From the NCBI RefSeq assembly GCF_900096895.1, contig NZ_FMYO01000001.1, positions 620,001 to 684,000 of the forward strand: a stretch of DNA of 64,000 nucleotides, given 5' to 3'. Both the position numbers and the translations under genes were made by a program. Positions 55,114-63,275 of this stretch are shown here, one piece after another; the stretch's first letter is position 1, and every line of letters starts with the position of its first letter. Source of the stretch: Acinetobacter kookii. Lineage in GTDB: Bacteria > Pseudomonadota > Gammaproteobacteria > Pseudomonadales > Moraxellaceae. The notes below the pieces were generated by a model that searched no databases, was not told the DNA's origin, and saw nothing but the letters and a program-made list of their open reading frames with translations.

Positions 55114-56718
55114 TTAGTGAGCAGCGAATTGGTTCATTGTGTTTTTAGCATCATCGTGCGCTTTAAGAGCGTTGTCACCAGAGAAGATTTCTTTGTGATC
55201 ATCACCGATGTCAGAACCCGCCATTGCTTGGTGTTTAACACAAGCGATACCGCCACGGATTTCTTTACGCTGTACGCCAGCAACATAAGCCAACATACCT
55301 TCAGAACCGAAGTAACCTTGAGCAAGCTCGTGAGTAGAAAGAGCAGCTGTGTGGTAAGTCGGAAGTGTGATCAAGTGGTGGAACACACCTGCTTCACGAG
55401 AAGCATCTGCTTGGAATGTACGTACTTTTTCGTCAGCGTCTGCAGCCAATTCAGTGTTGTCGTACTCAGCGCTCATTAATTTAGCGCGGTCGTATGCAGA
55501 AACGTCTTTACCTTCAGCAACCCAACGGTCGTAAGCTTGTTGACGGAAGTTTAAAGTCCAGTTGAACGATGGAGAGTTGTTATAAACAAGTTTCGCATTT
55601 GGAACAACTTCTTTCACACGGTTAACCATGTGTGCAATTTCTTCTACGTTTGGAGTCGCAGTTTCGATCCAAAGCAGGTCAGCACCGTTTTGAAGGCTGG
55701 TTACACAGTCAAGTACAACGCGGTCAATTTGAGTGCCTTCACGGAACTGGTACAAACCAGAAGCTAAACGTTTAGGACGGTGAAGTTTACCATCACGCTT
55801 GATCAGGATTTCGTCTTCTTTCGCTTCAGAGATGTCAATTTCTTGAGTGTCTAAGTAGCTGATGTATTGAGAAGCGATGTCGCCTGGCTCTTTAACCACT
55901 GGGATTTTTTGAGTCAAGTCAGCGCCTTCAGAGTCAGTACGTGCAACGATGATACCGTCGTCAAGACCCATTTCCAGGAACGCGTAACGTAAAGCGTGGA
56001 TTTTAGCGATGAAGTCTTCGTGTGGAACAGTTACTTTACCAGCTTGGTGACCACATTGTTTCGCATCAGAAACCTGGTTTTCGATTTGTAGTGCACATGC
56101 ACCCGCTTCGATCATTTTCTTAGCAAGCAAGTAAGTCGCTTCTTCGTTACCGAAACCAGCGTCGATGTCCGCAATGATTGGCACAACGTGAGTTTCAAAA
56201 TTGTCGATTTGCGCAGTGATTTCAGCAGCTTTAGCAGTGTCACCAGCGTCTTGTGCTTTTTTAAGTGCACGGAACAAATCGTTTAATTCTTTTGCGTCAG
56301 CTTGACGTAAGAAAGTGTAGATTTCTTCGATCAATGCAGGAACAGAAGTTTTTTCGTGCATAGATTGGTCAGGAAGAGGACCGAATTCTGAACGAAGTGC
56401 AGCAACCATCCAACCAGAAAGGTAGATATAACGCTTGCTTGTAGTACCGAAGTATTTTTTGTTCGCAATCATTTTTTGTTGCGCAACAAAACCGTGCCAG
56501 CAACCTAAAGATTGAGTGTATTTGCTAGAATCGGCATCGTATTCAGCCATATCACGACGCATAATCGCAGCTGTATATTTAGCAATGTCTAAACCAGTTT
56601 TGAAACGGTTTTGCATTTGCATACGTGCAGCATCTTCAGGACTGATGTCTGCCCAAGTGTTGCCGAATTTTGCTTTTAATTCGCGGATTGCATCAATCGC
56701 TGTTTGGTATGTAGTCAT
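55114..56718 (-). CDS. aceA: Isocitrate lyase
   Basis: It splits isocitrate into succinate and glyoxylate, the first step of the glyoxylate shunt. The catalytic cysteine lies in SDAKQCGHQAGKVTVPHEDF, the form seen in the longer isocitrate lyases of Pseudomonas and Acinetobacter (534 residues; the E. coli-type is about 434). PIIADIDAGFGNEEATY gives the metal-binding Asp pair, and NNSPSFNWTLNFRQQ the substrate serine. AGGAAAA precedes the ATG. It stands opposite a LysR gene 645 bases upstream that may regulate it. Needed for growth on acetate and fatty acids. Confidence 0.96.
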   Translation of the reverse strand: MTTYQTAIDAIRELKAKFGNTWADISPEDAARMQMQNRFKTGLDIAKYTAAIMRRDMAEYDADSSKYTQSLGCWHGFVAQQKMIANKKYFGTTSKRYIYLSGWMVAALRSEFGPLPDQSMHEKTSVPALIEEIYTFLRQADAKELNDLFRALKKAQDAGDTAKAAEITAQIDNFETHVVPIIADIDAGFGNEEATYLLAKKMIEAGACALQIENQVSDAKQCGHQAGKVTVPHEDFIAKIHALRYAFLEMGLDDGIIVARTDSEGADLTQKIPVVKEPGDIASQYISYLDTQEIDISEAKEDEILIKRDGKLHRPKRLASGLYQFREGTQIDRVVLDCVTSLQNGADLLWIETATPNVEEIAHMVNRVKEVVPNAKLVYNNSPSFNWTLNFRQQAYDRWVAEGKDVSAYDRAKLMSAEYDNTELAADADEKVRTFQADASREAGVFHHLITLPTYHTAALSTHELAQGYFGSEGMLAYVAGVQRKEIRGGIACVKHQAMAGSDIGDDHKEIFSGDNALKAHDDAKNTMNQFAAH

Positions 56719-57363
56719 GATATTTTCCTGTAATAATATTAGGATTTCATCAAGCGAAGGCTAAAATCACACTCATATTATTTGTTCAGATTTAGAGCGC
56801 TTCGTTAAGATGAACACAGATTAGATTGAGTTAAAAAATTAATCCAATATTCTCGATTAATTCTCAGTATTTATTTAAAAAATATGTAGATCAAAGTCGT
56901 ATTATGTTTATGTTTCAAAATTTTAAACCATTGTTTTAATTTAATTTATTTATAATATGCAAAATCATTTCTTGCTTACAAATTGTTCATTATGCTGCAT
57001 TTTTCTTCATTAGACTTAAGTCTTGACTGCTACTGAAAAAGCTTGACCCGACATTTTCTCTCTCATTTTCGTACTTTTTTCCTATATTTTCAAAATGCAG
57101 CTGTATTTTATTTATGCTCATTTTGACTTTTATAGATTAAGGATTCCCCTTACCTTTACAGCGTTTTGAACCCCCCGCTCAATTCCCGGGACTTATTTAA
57201 AACTTGACGCAATCATCATCGCCTCTCCTGGATTCTGGCTATATTCGATCTGTATAAATCTCTCATTTATCTCGTTTCTTTTTTCATCAATATTCCTACA
57301 CAAGCCTTGTCGCTTATGGCATAATCGAAATAATTTCATGAGTTTATTTTCGGTATTTCTTTT
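56719..57363. other. Divergent control region between aceA and the LysR-type gene
   Basis: A long AT-rich region of 645 bases. It has no credible frame. It must hold the promoters of aceA and the LysR gene; TTATAATATG near 56950 is the best -10-like match on the plus strand, without a clear -35. No single operator stands out to me. Confidence 0.5.
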
Positions 57364-58353
57364 ATGAATCTGGAGCGGGTCGATCTCAATCTATTAATAT
57401 ATCTTGATGTACTCCTTCGTGAAAAAAATGTAACGCGTGCTGCAGAACAATTGGGTGTGACCCAGCCTGCCATGAGTAACATTTTGCGTCGTTTACGTAA
57501 CTTATTTAATGATCCGCTGTTAATTCGTTCTTCGGAAGGAATGACCCCTACAGAACGTGCTCTGGAATTACAACCTCGTATTCGCGATGCCCTTTCTGAC
57601 CTGTCCATGATTTTAGAACCGCGTACCGAATTCCGTCCTTATACTTCAAACCGTGTTTTCCGTATCATGACCTCGGATTATGCGGAAGCGACTTTAGTCC
57701 CGCGTTTGGTCAAAGCATTACGCTCCGAAGCACCCAATGTCGTACTGGACTTTTTAACCCCAAGTGACGTGTCTTATCGTGACATGGAACAAGGCAAAGT
57801 CGATCTGGCGATTAACCGTTTCAATGAAATTCCGCAAAGTTTCCATCAGGTGCTGGTTTGGCGAGACAGTTTTTCCTGTTTGCTCAATAGCAAACACCCT
57901 GCCGCGGGGAATCTAAACCTTAAAAGTTATTTAGATGCACAACATATCTGGGTTTCTAAAACAGGGATGGGTGTTGGTTTTGGTGTGAACCCGGAAAAAC
58001 AGGCCGGTTTAGGCTGGATTGATCAGGCTTTAGAGCGTATTGGTCAAAAGCGTAAAATTTCGGTCTTTACCCGTCACTATCAAATGCCGGGGTTATTGGC
58101 TGCCAATGTTGACCTCGTTGCGACTTTGCCGACACGCATCGCGCGTTTACAAGCCAAGAATCAAAATTTATTGATGAAAGATCCGCCCTTCTACATTCCC
58201 GAGTTTGAATTGAAGATGGCGTGGTGTCCGTTATTGCATCATCACCCGGCACATCGCTGGTTGCGTCAGCTCATTCTGTATGTGGCCCGTCAGATGATTG
58301 AAGAAGAAAATCGTGAATTTTTAATGAATAATTCCCAATTTTCACATTATTAA
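57364..58353 (+). CDS. LysR-family transcriptional regulator
   Basis: This 329-residue regulator has the N-terminal winged helix-turn-helix (LLIYLDVLLREKNVTRAAEQ, GVTQPAMSNILRRLRNLFND, PLLIRSSEGMTPTERA) and a C-terminal substrate-binding domain (about 95-300). It resembles the subgroup of NodD/PcaQ-like LysR proteins by length and by the SSEGMTPTERA block. The position opposite aceA makes control of the glyoxylate shunt possible, but the 645-base gap weakens that. Effector unknown. A hairpin follows its stop. Confidence 0.9.
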   Translation: MNLERVDLNLLIYLDVLLREKNVTRAAEQLGVTQPAMSNILRRLRNLFNDPLLIRSSEGMTPTERALELQPRIRDALSDLSMILEPRTEFRPYTSNRVFRIMTSDYAEATLVPRLVKALRSEAPNVVLDFLTPSDVSYRDMEQGKVDLAINRFNEIPQSFHQVLVWRDSFSCLLNSKHPAAGNLNLKSYLDAQHIWVSKTGMGVGFGVNPEKQAGLGWIDQALERIGQKRKISVFTRHYQMPGLLAANVDLVATLPTRIARLQAKNQNLLMKDPPFYIPEFELKMAWCPLLHHHPAHRWLRQLILYVARQMIEEENREFLMNNSQFSHY

Positions 58354-58400
58354 GCGCAATTTTTCTTAAATTCTTCTTTTTTAAGCTTATACTGTATTTA

Positions 58401-58429
58401 GTCAGGTAGTCATTCCATTACTACCTGAC
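58401..58429 (+). terminator. Probable terminator of the LysR-type gene
   Basis: GTCAGGTAGT (58401-58410) and ACTACCTGAC (58420-58429) form a perfect 10-bp stem with a 9-base loop, followed by GTGCTTTTATG. The T run is short and offset. Confidence 0.65.
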
Positions 58430-58480
58430 GTGCTTTTATGTTAAAAATATTCATAATAATGATGATCCACAGGTGGATTT

Positions 58481-59806
58481 GTGAGCCTCTTTCAAAATAT
58501 CGTCATCATCATCATCCTCATTGCAGGTGCGGGATTCTTATCACTCACCGAAATTGCCCTGGCGGGTGCACGTAAAGTTAAACTGAAAATACTGGCTGAA
58601 TCTGGGGATGAGCGTGCTCAGCAGGTCTTGGATTTACAGGAAAATTCGGCAGACTTTTTTGCAGCTTCACAAATCGGTCTAAATGCTGTTGCCATTCTTG
58701 GCGGTATTTTAGGTGAAGGAGCTTTCCGTCCTTATTTCCTCGAACTGGTTTCACGTTTCTATACGGGTGCGTGGGCCGAAACGATCGGTTTTGCCTTGTC
58801 TTTTACTTTGGTCACGTCATTATTCATTCTGTTTGCAGACTTGATGCCAAAACGTCTGGCCATGATTGCTCCCGAAAAAATTGCCGTGTCTGTAATCAAC
58901 CCGATTCAAATTTTTATTCGGGTATGTAAACCACTGGCGTGGATGATCAATGCCATTGCCAATCTGTTGTTCCGCCTGTTCAAGGTCAATACCACCCGTG
59001 AAGATAATATTACTTTTGATGATATCTCTGCCGTCATGGATGCCGGTGCACAGGCAGGCGTATTGCAGAAACAGGAACATCATTTCATTGAAAACGTATT
59101 TGAGCTTGAAGAACGTAATGTGCCTTCAAGTATGACCACACGTGAAAATGTGGTGTTCTTCACCCTTAAAGAATCAGAAGCCAGTATCCGGCAGAAACTT
59201 GCTGAATATCCCTACTCCAAGTTTCTGGTGTGTAGTGAAAATATTGATGATGTGATTGGTTACGTCGATGCCAAGGATATTCTTGTACGCATTCTGAACA
59301 ACCAGTCCTTACTGCAACTCAATGAAAGTACCATCCGTAATGTATTGACCATCCCGGATACTTTGACTTTATCTGAACTACTGGACCGTTTCCGTTCCAC
59401 CAAAGAAAAGTTCGCGGTGGTGATTAACGAATATGCCTTGGTGGTTGGCGTAATTACCTTGTCGGACATTATGATTACCGTGATGGGTGACTGGGTAACT
59501 CCGATAGAAGCAGAACAGCAGATTATTAAACGTGACAACAATTCCTGGCTGATTGATGGCAGCACGCCAATTGAGGACCTGAAACATGCCCTTGAAATTG
59601 ATGAAATGCCAGATGAAGAAAATTATGAAACGCTTGCCGGTTTCATGATGTACCGTCTACGCAAGATTCCGCGTCCTGCCGATACCGTGATTTATGGTAA
59701 CTATAAATTTGAAGTGGTCGATGTAGACCATTTTAAAATTGACCAGCTTCTGGTTACACGACTTTTAAAGGAAATGGAAAATAATCATAATGAAGAATCA
59801 GAATAG
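58481..59806 (+). CDS. CNNM/HlyC-CorC family transport-associated protein
   Basis: The protein has an N-terminal membrane domain (DUF21/CNNM: LIAGAGFLSLTEIALAGARK and four helices, about 1-185), a CBS pair (about 205-330: VPSSMTTRENVVFFTL, VGVITLSDIMITVMG) and a C-terminal CorC/HlyC domain (LAGFMMYRLRKIPRPADTV). Relatives such as YfjD, YoaE and CorC affect magnesium and cobalt efflux; haemolysin is an old label. Length 441. The start is GTG 58481, with AGGTGGA 7 bases upstream. The next small gene follows 52 bases later. Confidence 0.9.
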   Translation: MSLFQNIVIIIILIAGAGFLSLTEIALAGARKVKLKILAESGDERAQQVLDLQENSADFFAASQIGLNAVAILGGILGEGAFRPYFLELVSRFYTGAWAETIGFALSFTLVTSLFILFADLMPKRLAMIAPEKIAVSVINPIQIFIRVCKPLAWMINAIANLLFRLFKVNTTREDNITFDDISAVMDAGAQAGVLQKQEHHFIENVFELEERNVPSSMTTRENVVFFTLKESEASIRQKLAEYPYSKFLVCSENIDDVIGYVDAKDILVRILNNQSLLQLNESTIRNVLTIPDTLTLSELLDRFRSTKEKFAVVINEYALVVGVITLSDIMITVMGDWVTPIEAEQQIIKRDNNSWLIDGSTPIEDLKHALEIDEMPDEENYETLAGFMMYRLRKIPRPADTVIYGNYKFEVVDVDHFKIDQLLVTRLLKEMENNHNEESE

Positions 59807-59858
59807 TCTGATTCTTCTCACTTTTTTAGAAAATAACAATAATCATGGAATAAAAATA

Positions 59859-60140
59859 ATGAATTTTTCGCTGAGTGCCCTGCTTGCCTGTCTGAGTTTC
59901 TATTCCGGCCTTTATCTAATTTATTATTTTTTCGCCAGGCAACCACAGCCGCTTCTCCTGATACTTGCAATTGTATTATTGATCTTTGCTTGCTGGATTA
60001 CACCCTATGGTTATGAACGCCAACGTAAAAGTTATGATCAGACCATGCGTTTAGGCGAATATCTTTGTTATCCTTTGATCACCTGGTGGCGACTTTTTAT
60101 TTGGCCGATCCGTGCCTTGTTAGCATGGTTCTATCCATAA
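59859..60140 (+). CDS. Small membrane protein, function unknown
   Basis: A 93-residue protein with two hydrophobic helices (LSALLACLSFYSGLYLIYYF and PLLLILAIVLLIFACWITPY) and an amphipathic end rich in Trp and aromatic residues (LITWWRLFIWPIRALLAWFY). I do not recognise the family. ATG 59859 was chosen because the longer frame from 59790 overlaps the previous gene and encodes polar residues. It probably shares a transcript with the CNNM-type gene. It could be a membrane partner of it, which is inference from position only. Confidence 0.75.
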   Translation: MNFSLSALLACLSFYSGLYLIYYFFARQPQPLLLILAIVLLIFACWITPYGYERQRKSYDQTMRLGEYLCYPLITWWRLFIWPIRALLAWFYP

Positions 60141-60153
60141 AAAATCAAGCAAT

Positions 60154-60178
60154 AAAAAAAGCACCCCACGGTGCTTTT
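60154..60178. terminator. Two-way terminator
   Basis: AAAAAAAGCACC-CCAC-GGTGCTTTT, between convergent genes. The minus-strand T run of seven makes it stronger in that direction. Confidence 0.9.
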
Positions 60179-60190
60179 GTATGTCCAGTT

Positions 60191-60697
60191 TTAATATTGC
60201 GCAATTAAAGCATCTAAAACTGCTTGATAGTGAATGGCAATGTCATCTTCCAGAATCTTGTAAGCATTGTCGAACTGTACCATTGGCCAGCCTTCTTTCC
60301 AGAACGGGAAAATATTATGCAAGTCGTGAGTCACAGTCGCATCTTCACGGGTAATGGCTTGGGCAATCTGCGATAAAACCTGGGCTGTTTCGGCACCATC
60401 AATAGCCAAATAATCAATGCCATGGGCTTTTAAAATACGGATACGGTCTTTTTTATAACGAATTTTTTTGCTTTGTGCTTCATTTAAATGAAGTGCCAAA
60501 GTCACGGCTTCAACAAACTTGCTTTCAAAACTGGCATTCAACGCAACCAAGGCATTTTTATGTGCTTCTTGGCGACCAGCTTTACCACCATTACGGATCA
60601 TCTCTTTCGCTTCAGTATTCAGCACATCGTTTTTCATGGACTGTAAAATGTCTAAAATTTCGATATCGCTTAAAGATTCAGGAGATTGATCAGTCAT
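60191..60697 (-). CDS. Hypothetical cytosolic protein, 168 residues
   Basis: I do not recognise this protein. It is helical, charged and soluble, without a signal peptide. It starts MTDQSPESLSDIEILDILQS and has one basic, Lys-rich segment (EAQSKKIRYKKDRIRILKA) and a hydrophilic C-terminus with FPFWKEGWPMVQFDNAYKI. The start is supported by AAGGACAG upstream. Codon use is like that of neighbouring genes, which argues for a real gene. Confidence 0.72.
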   Translation of the reverse strand: MTDQSPESLSDIEILDILQSMKNDVLNTEAKEMIRNGGKAGRQEAHKNALVALNASFESKFVEAVTLALHLNEAQSKKIRYKKDRIRILKAHGIDYLAIDGAETAQVLSQIAQAITREDATVTHDLHNIFPFWKEGWPMVQFDNAYKILEDDIAIHYQAVLDALIAQY

Positions 60698-61039
60698 GAA
60701 CTGTCCTTGGACAAAAATAAGAAAGAACTATTTTCGCATAATTCCTCACTGAATACAGGAATAAAATTAAGCTCCCGATTCGATTCATCATTTAGCGGGT
60801 TGAAATGTGATCCTCAGACCAAGCAGATAAACGCAATAGATCTTAGCTGCTATAAATACGCTAAAAATAAACAGAGGCAAAATTCAATATTGCGAAACGC
60901 GCTAAAAATTTAATTCATGCTCAATAAGCCAATAAAAATGTGCTTTGAAATAAAGAAATTCATGAATTTCAGATTTTTCCCTATTAAATACTCTTAAATC
61001 CTTTATATTGGCTCTACTTTTTATGTTTCTTTAATTCTT
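60698..61039. other. Intergenic region without recognisable content
   Basis: A gap of about 340 bases between divergent genes. A short plus-strand frame exists but its composition is not protein-like. I see no promoter I would defend. Confidence 0.5.
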
Positions 61040-61771
61040 ATGATCAGCAATAAGCAAACTGCACTTTTTTTAAAACAACTTCGGGAACAGTACCCGGCAG
61101 CTTTTAAAAGAAATTATTTGTTTTACAGCATGATCAAAACCAAGGGAATTTTAGACGAACTGAAAGAGCTGATTCCCTGGGTTCTGGCTGCGATGATTTT
61201 TATTTCGCTTTCGATGAGTCTGGGTCATTTCATTGCTAGCCAATTTCCGCAATTTAATGCTTTTCGTGCTCAAGGCATTGCTGTTTTAGCCATTATGTTA
61301 TTGTTTATGCTTTATACGCCCGTGGTCATCAAACAGATCAAACACAGCTCCACGTCTTTGTATCAGCAACTTCGCCATACTCCGGTAAAACTGGCGGTAC
61401 TGATTGTGCTGCAAACCATCAATATTGCTTATATTGAAAGTACATTTCTACAGATTATTCTGTTTTTCTTTGCCTTGAGTTTTGGTTTTGTTCATTTTTA
61501 TAAAGAAAATATGTTCCGTGAAAGTACACAAAACGAGCAATATTTTTATCTGCAAGAAACCCGCCGCATTTGTTTTTGGGCCTATAAGCAGGTGTTAAAA
61601 ATTCAGTTAAAAAGCCTATTCATGAACAAAAACTCAGCCGCCCTTCACTCGCTACAACAACAAGAAAAACAGTTTATCGATTTGCATATACAGCTGATTC
61701 GTTATGAAAATGAACTGTGTAAAACACACAAGCATATAGATGTCGAAACCTATCTGGATAGCTTGATGTAA
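61040..61771 (+). CDS. Four-helix inner-membrane protein, function unknown
   Basis: A 243-residue protein with four predicted membrane helices (LIPWVLAAMIFISLSMSLGH, GIAVLAIMLLFMLYTPVVI, VKLAVLIVLQTINIAYIEST and LQIILFFFALSFGFVHFY) and cytosolic charged ends. The N-terminus is basic and the C-terminal 80 residues are Gln/Lys-rich and helical (SAALHSLQQQEKQFIDLHIQ). I do not recognise the family. The Shine-Dalgarno match is poor (only TCTTT before ATG). Its neighbours are a divergent unknown gene and tRNA-Leu. Confidence 0.72.
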   Translation: MISNKQTALFLKQLREQYPAAFKRNYLFYSMIKTKGILDELKELIPWVLAAMIFISLSMSLGHFIASQFPQFNAFRAQGIAVLAIMLLFMLYTPVVIKQIKHSSTSLYQQLRHTPVKLAVLIVLQTINIAYIESTFLQIILFFFALSFGFVHFYKENMFRESTQNEQYFYLQETRRICFWAYKQVLKIQLKSLFMNKNSAALHSLQQQEKQFIDLHIQLIRYENELCKTHKHIDVETYLDSLM

Positions 61772-61870
61772 ATGACATACCTTTTAAGGACAAAAGCCCA
61801 TTCAAAGTCGTGTTTTATAGTGATAAGCACATGAATTGATTGAAAAGAAAGCAAATACATGCAAAGGCAC

Positions 61871-61899
61871 TTGCCAAGTTTTATTTCCTCCACTATTAT
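61871..61899 (+). promoter_or_regulatory. Promoter of tRNA-Leu
   Basis: TTGCCA (61871-61876), 17-bp spacer, TATTAT (61894-61899), then a GC-rich discriminator (GGCGCAC). The start would be near 61906. It copies the tRNA-Ser promoter hexamers and spacing. Confidence 0.88.
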
Positions 61900-61908
61900 G
61901 GCGCACAT

Positions 61909-61994
61909 GCCCGAGTGGTGAAATCGGTAGACACAGGGGATTTAAAATCCCCCGCCCACAAAGCGTGCCAGTTCGAGTCTGGCCTCGGGCACCA
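61909..61994 (+). tRNA. tRNA-Leu (anticodon UAA)
   Basis: The gene starts GCCCGAG and ends CTCGGGC-A-CCA with CCA encoded. The anticodon stem GGGGAT-TTAAAAT-CCCC reads UAA. The long variable arm and GTTCGAGTC T-loop fit a class II leucine tRNA. Length 86. It has its own promoter. Confidence 0.97.
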
Positions 61995-62018
61995 TTTTAA
62001 TACTATTTAAAATGGTGC
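61989..62018 (+). repeat. Inverted repeat overlapping the tRNA-Leu 3' end
   Basis: GCACCATTTTAA (61989-62000) and TTAAAATGGTGC (62007-62018) are perfect complements, loop 6. The left arm begins in the acceptor stem and includes the discriminator and CCA of the tRNA. Confidence 0.85.
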
Positions 62019-62028
62019 AATAAAAGAC

Positions 62029-62050
62029 CCAGCGATAAGCTGGTTTTTTT
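62029..62050 (+). terminator. Terminator of tRNA-Leu
   Basis: CCAGC-GATAA-GCTGG followed by seven T. Confidence 0.88.
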
Positions 62051-62100
62051 ATGCCTGAATCATTCAATCATAGTAAACCAATAAAAAAGACAGAATAAAA

Positions 62101-62493
62101 ATGAAACGATTTAAAATGCATTGCCGGCTGTATATCAGCCTGTTGATATTAATGAGCACAACCTTGACTCACGCAATAGAAGCTGTTGAAAATTCCCAAG
62201 CCCAAGAGGTCTATGATTTATTTTCTGGTACCGTTCGCGAAAATCAGGGACAACTTGTTTTAAATCATTGTACTTTAGCGAAGTATTCCTATCCCCTTCA
62301 TTTTAATCATCCGGAAGATGAAAAGCGGATTAGAAGTTTACTGCGACAAGATCCGTTCTTTTGGCTCAATCTCAGAGCAAGAGCGTATAGTGAAAACGAG
62401 AAATTTCATTTGATGGTAGATGGGATAGCAGAAATTCATATCCAGGCAAGTTGCCATTTAAGCGATCTATTGTCTAATTCAGCTAAACTTTAG
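62101..62493 (+). CDS. Secreted or periplasmic hypothetical protein
   Basis: A 130-residue protein with a clear signal peptide (basic start MKRFKMHCRLYISLLILMST, cut after LTHA near residue 25). The mature part has two cysteines (NHCTLAKY and QASCHLSDL) that could form a disulfide, plus the stretch HPEDEKRIRSLLRQDPFFWL. I do not recognise the family. It is 51 bases from the tRNA terminator and stands alone. No ribosome site is strong. It may be a lineage-specific envelope protein. Confidence 0.7.
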   Translation: MKRFKMHCRLYISLLILMSTTLTHAIEAVENSQAQEVYDLFSGTVRENQGQLVLNHCTLAKYSYPLHFNHPEDEKRIRSLLRQDPFFWLNLRARAYSENEKFHLMVDGIAEIHIQASCHLSDLLSNSAKL

Positions 62494-62519
62494 ACATAAA
62501 CTAACAAATAGAGAGTGAC

Positions 62520-62834
62520 TTACCACTCTCTATTCGATACCAGTTCTTCCATTTCAATATCCATATAACCGTGATCTTGCACCACCATCATCATGGCTTC
62601 AGCAATATAATCGGCTGCGGTGTCATCCAGTGACGAGTCAAGATCTTCAAACTGCGGTTTCATCTTATTAATCAAAACCACTGTTTCGGCAGCATAATGA
62701 TAAATTTCACCTTCAGATAAATCAGGTTTTTCTACCTTCTTTGCAAACTGTTTTATGGCCTGCTTGACTTCAGCCACAAGAATATCGGGATAATATTCAT
62801 CATCAAACATCGGGAGAAGTAAATCTTCAAACAT
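62520..62834 (-). CDS. DUF5713-like protein
   Basis: A 104-residue protein starting MFEDLLLPMFDDEYYPDILV. The pattern D-x-Y-Y-P-D-x-L-V near the start and DIEMEELVSNREW at the end match my memory of DUF5713 (YYPxxLVxxxK at the start and IEEL-xx-R-x-W at the end). The middle has AETVVLINKMKPQFEDLDSS. It is soluble and acidic. I chose ATG 62834 over 62879 because the longer frame adds hydrophobic residues that fit neither the family nor a signal peptide. Function unknown. Confidence 0.68.
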   Translation of the reverse strand: MFEDLLLPMFDDEYYPDILVAEVKQAIKQFAKKVEKPDLSEGEIYHYAAETVVLINKMKPQFEDLDSSLDDTAADYIAEAMMMVVQDHGYMDIEMEELVSNREW

Positions 62835-63275
62835 ACAACACTCAAAAAAGACATGCATTAAAGCGAGCTTGTATAACACAAAGCAACAAAATTACCAAAC
62901 GCCACTATAGAAAGGCGATTTAACCCAGTTCTTTTTTATGCAAATTTCTTAAGGGCAATTAAATCAGATTGATGAGCTGCCCTATTGACAATGCTGAGTG
63001 GAAAACAAAATACACCGCAGCAAATGAGAAAAAAAATCATATCAAGCATTTTTAAAATATGAGCTAATTCTCTCTACGCCTTAATTGCTTGTTTTCATTA
63101 CAGTGCTGAATTTTTAGGTCTATAGCATTTTAAATAACACTTAAACCCATCCTACCCAAATAAATAAAGCCATGATTTATTTTTTAATTTTATGTAAAGG
63201 TTTGGTTGAGTTTTCGATTTATTCGATAGCATGACTAGGACTTAAATAAATTTCACTTTATAAAATAAAAACCTA
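62835..63275. other. AT-rich region before the insertion sequence, no gene seen
   Basis: About 440 bases of AT-rich DNA without a protein-like frame or a clear hairpin. It ends at the presumed left end of the insertion sequence. It could contain decayed gene sequence but I cannot identify any. Confidence 0.5.

Noticed and set aside
60686..60913. Plus-strand frame of 75 codons between two unknown genes
   Set aside because: Overlaps the start of the minus-strand gene, with no ribosome site and non-protein-like composition.
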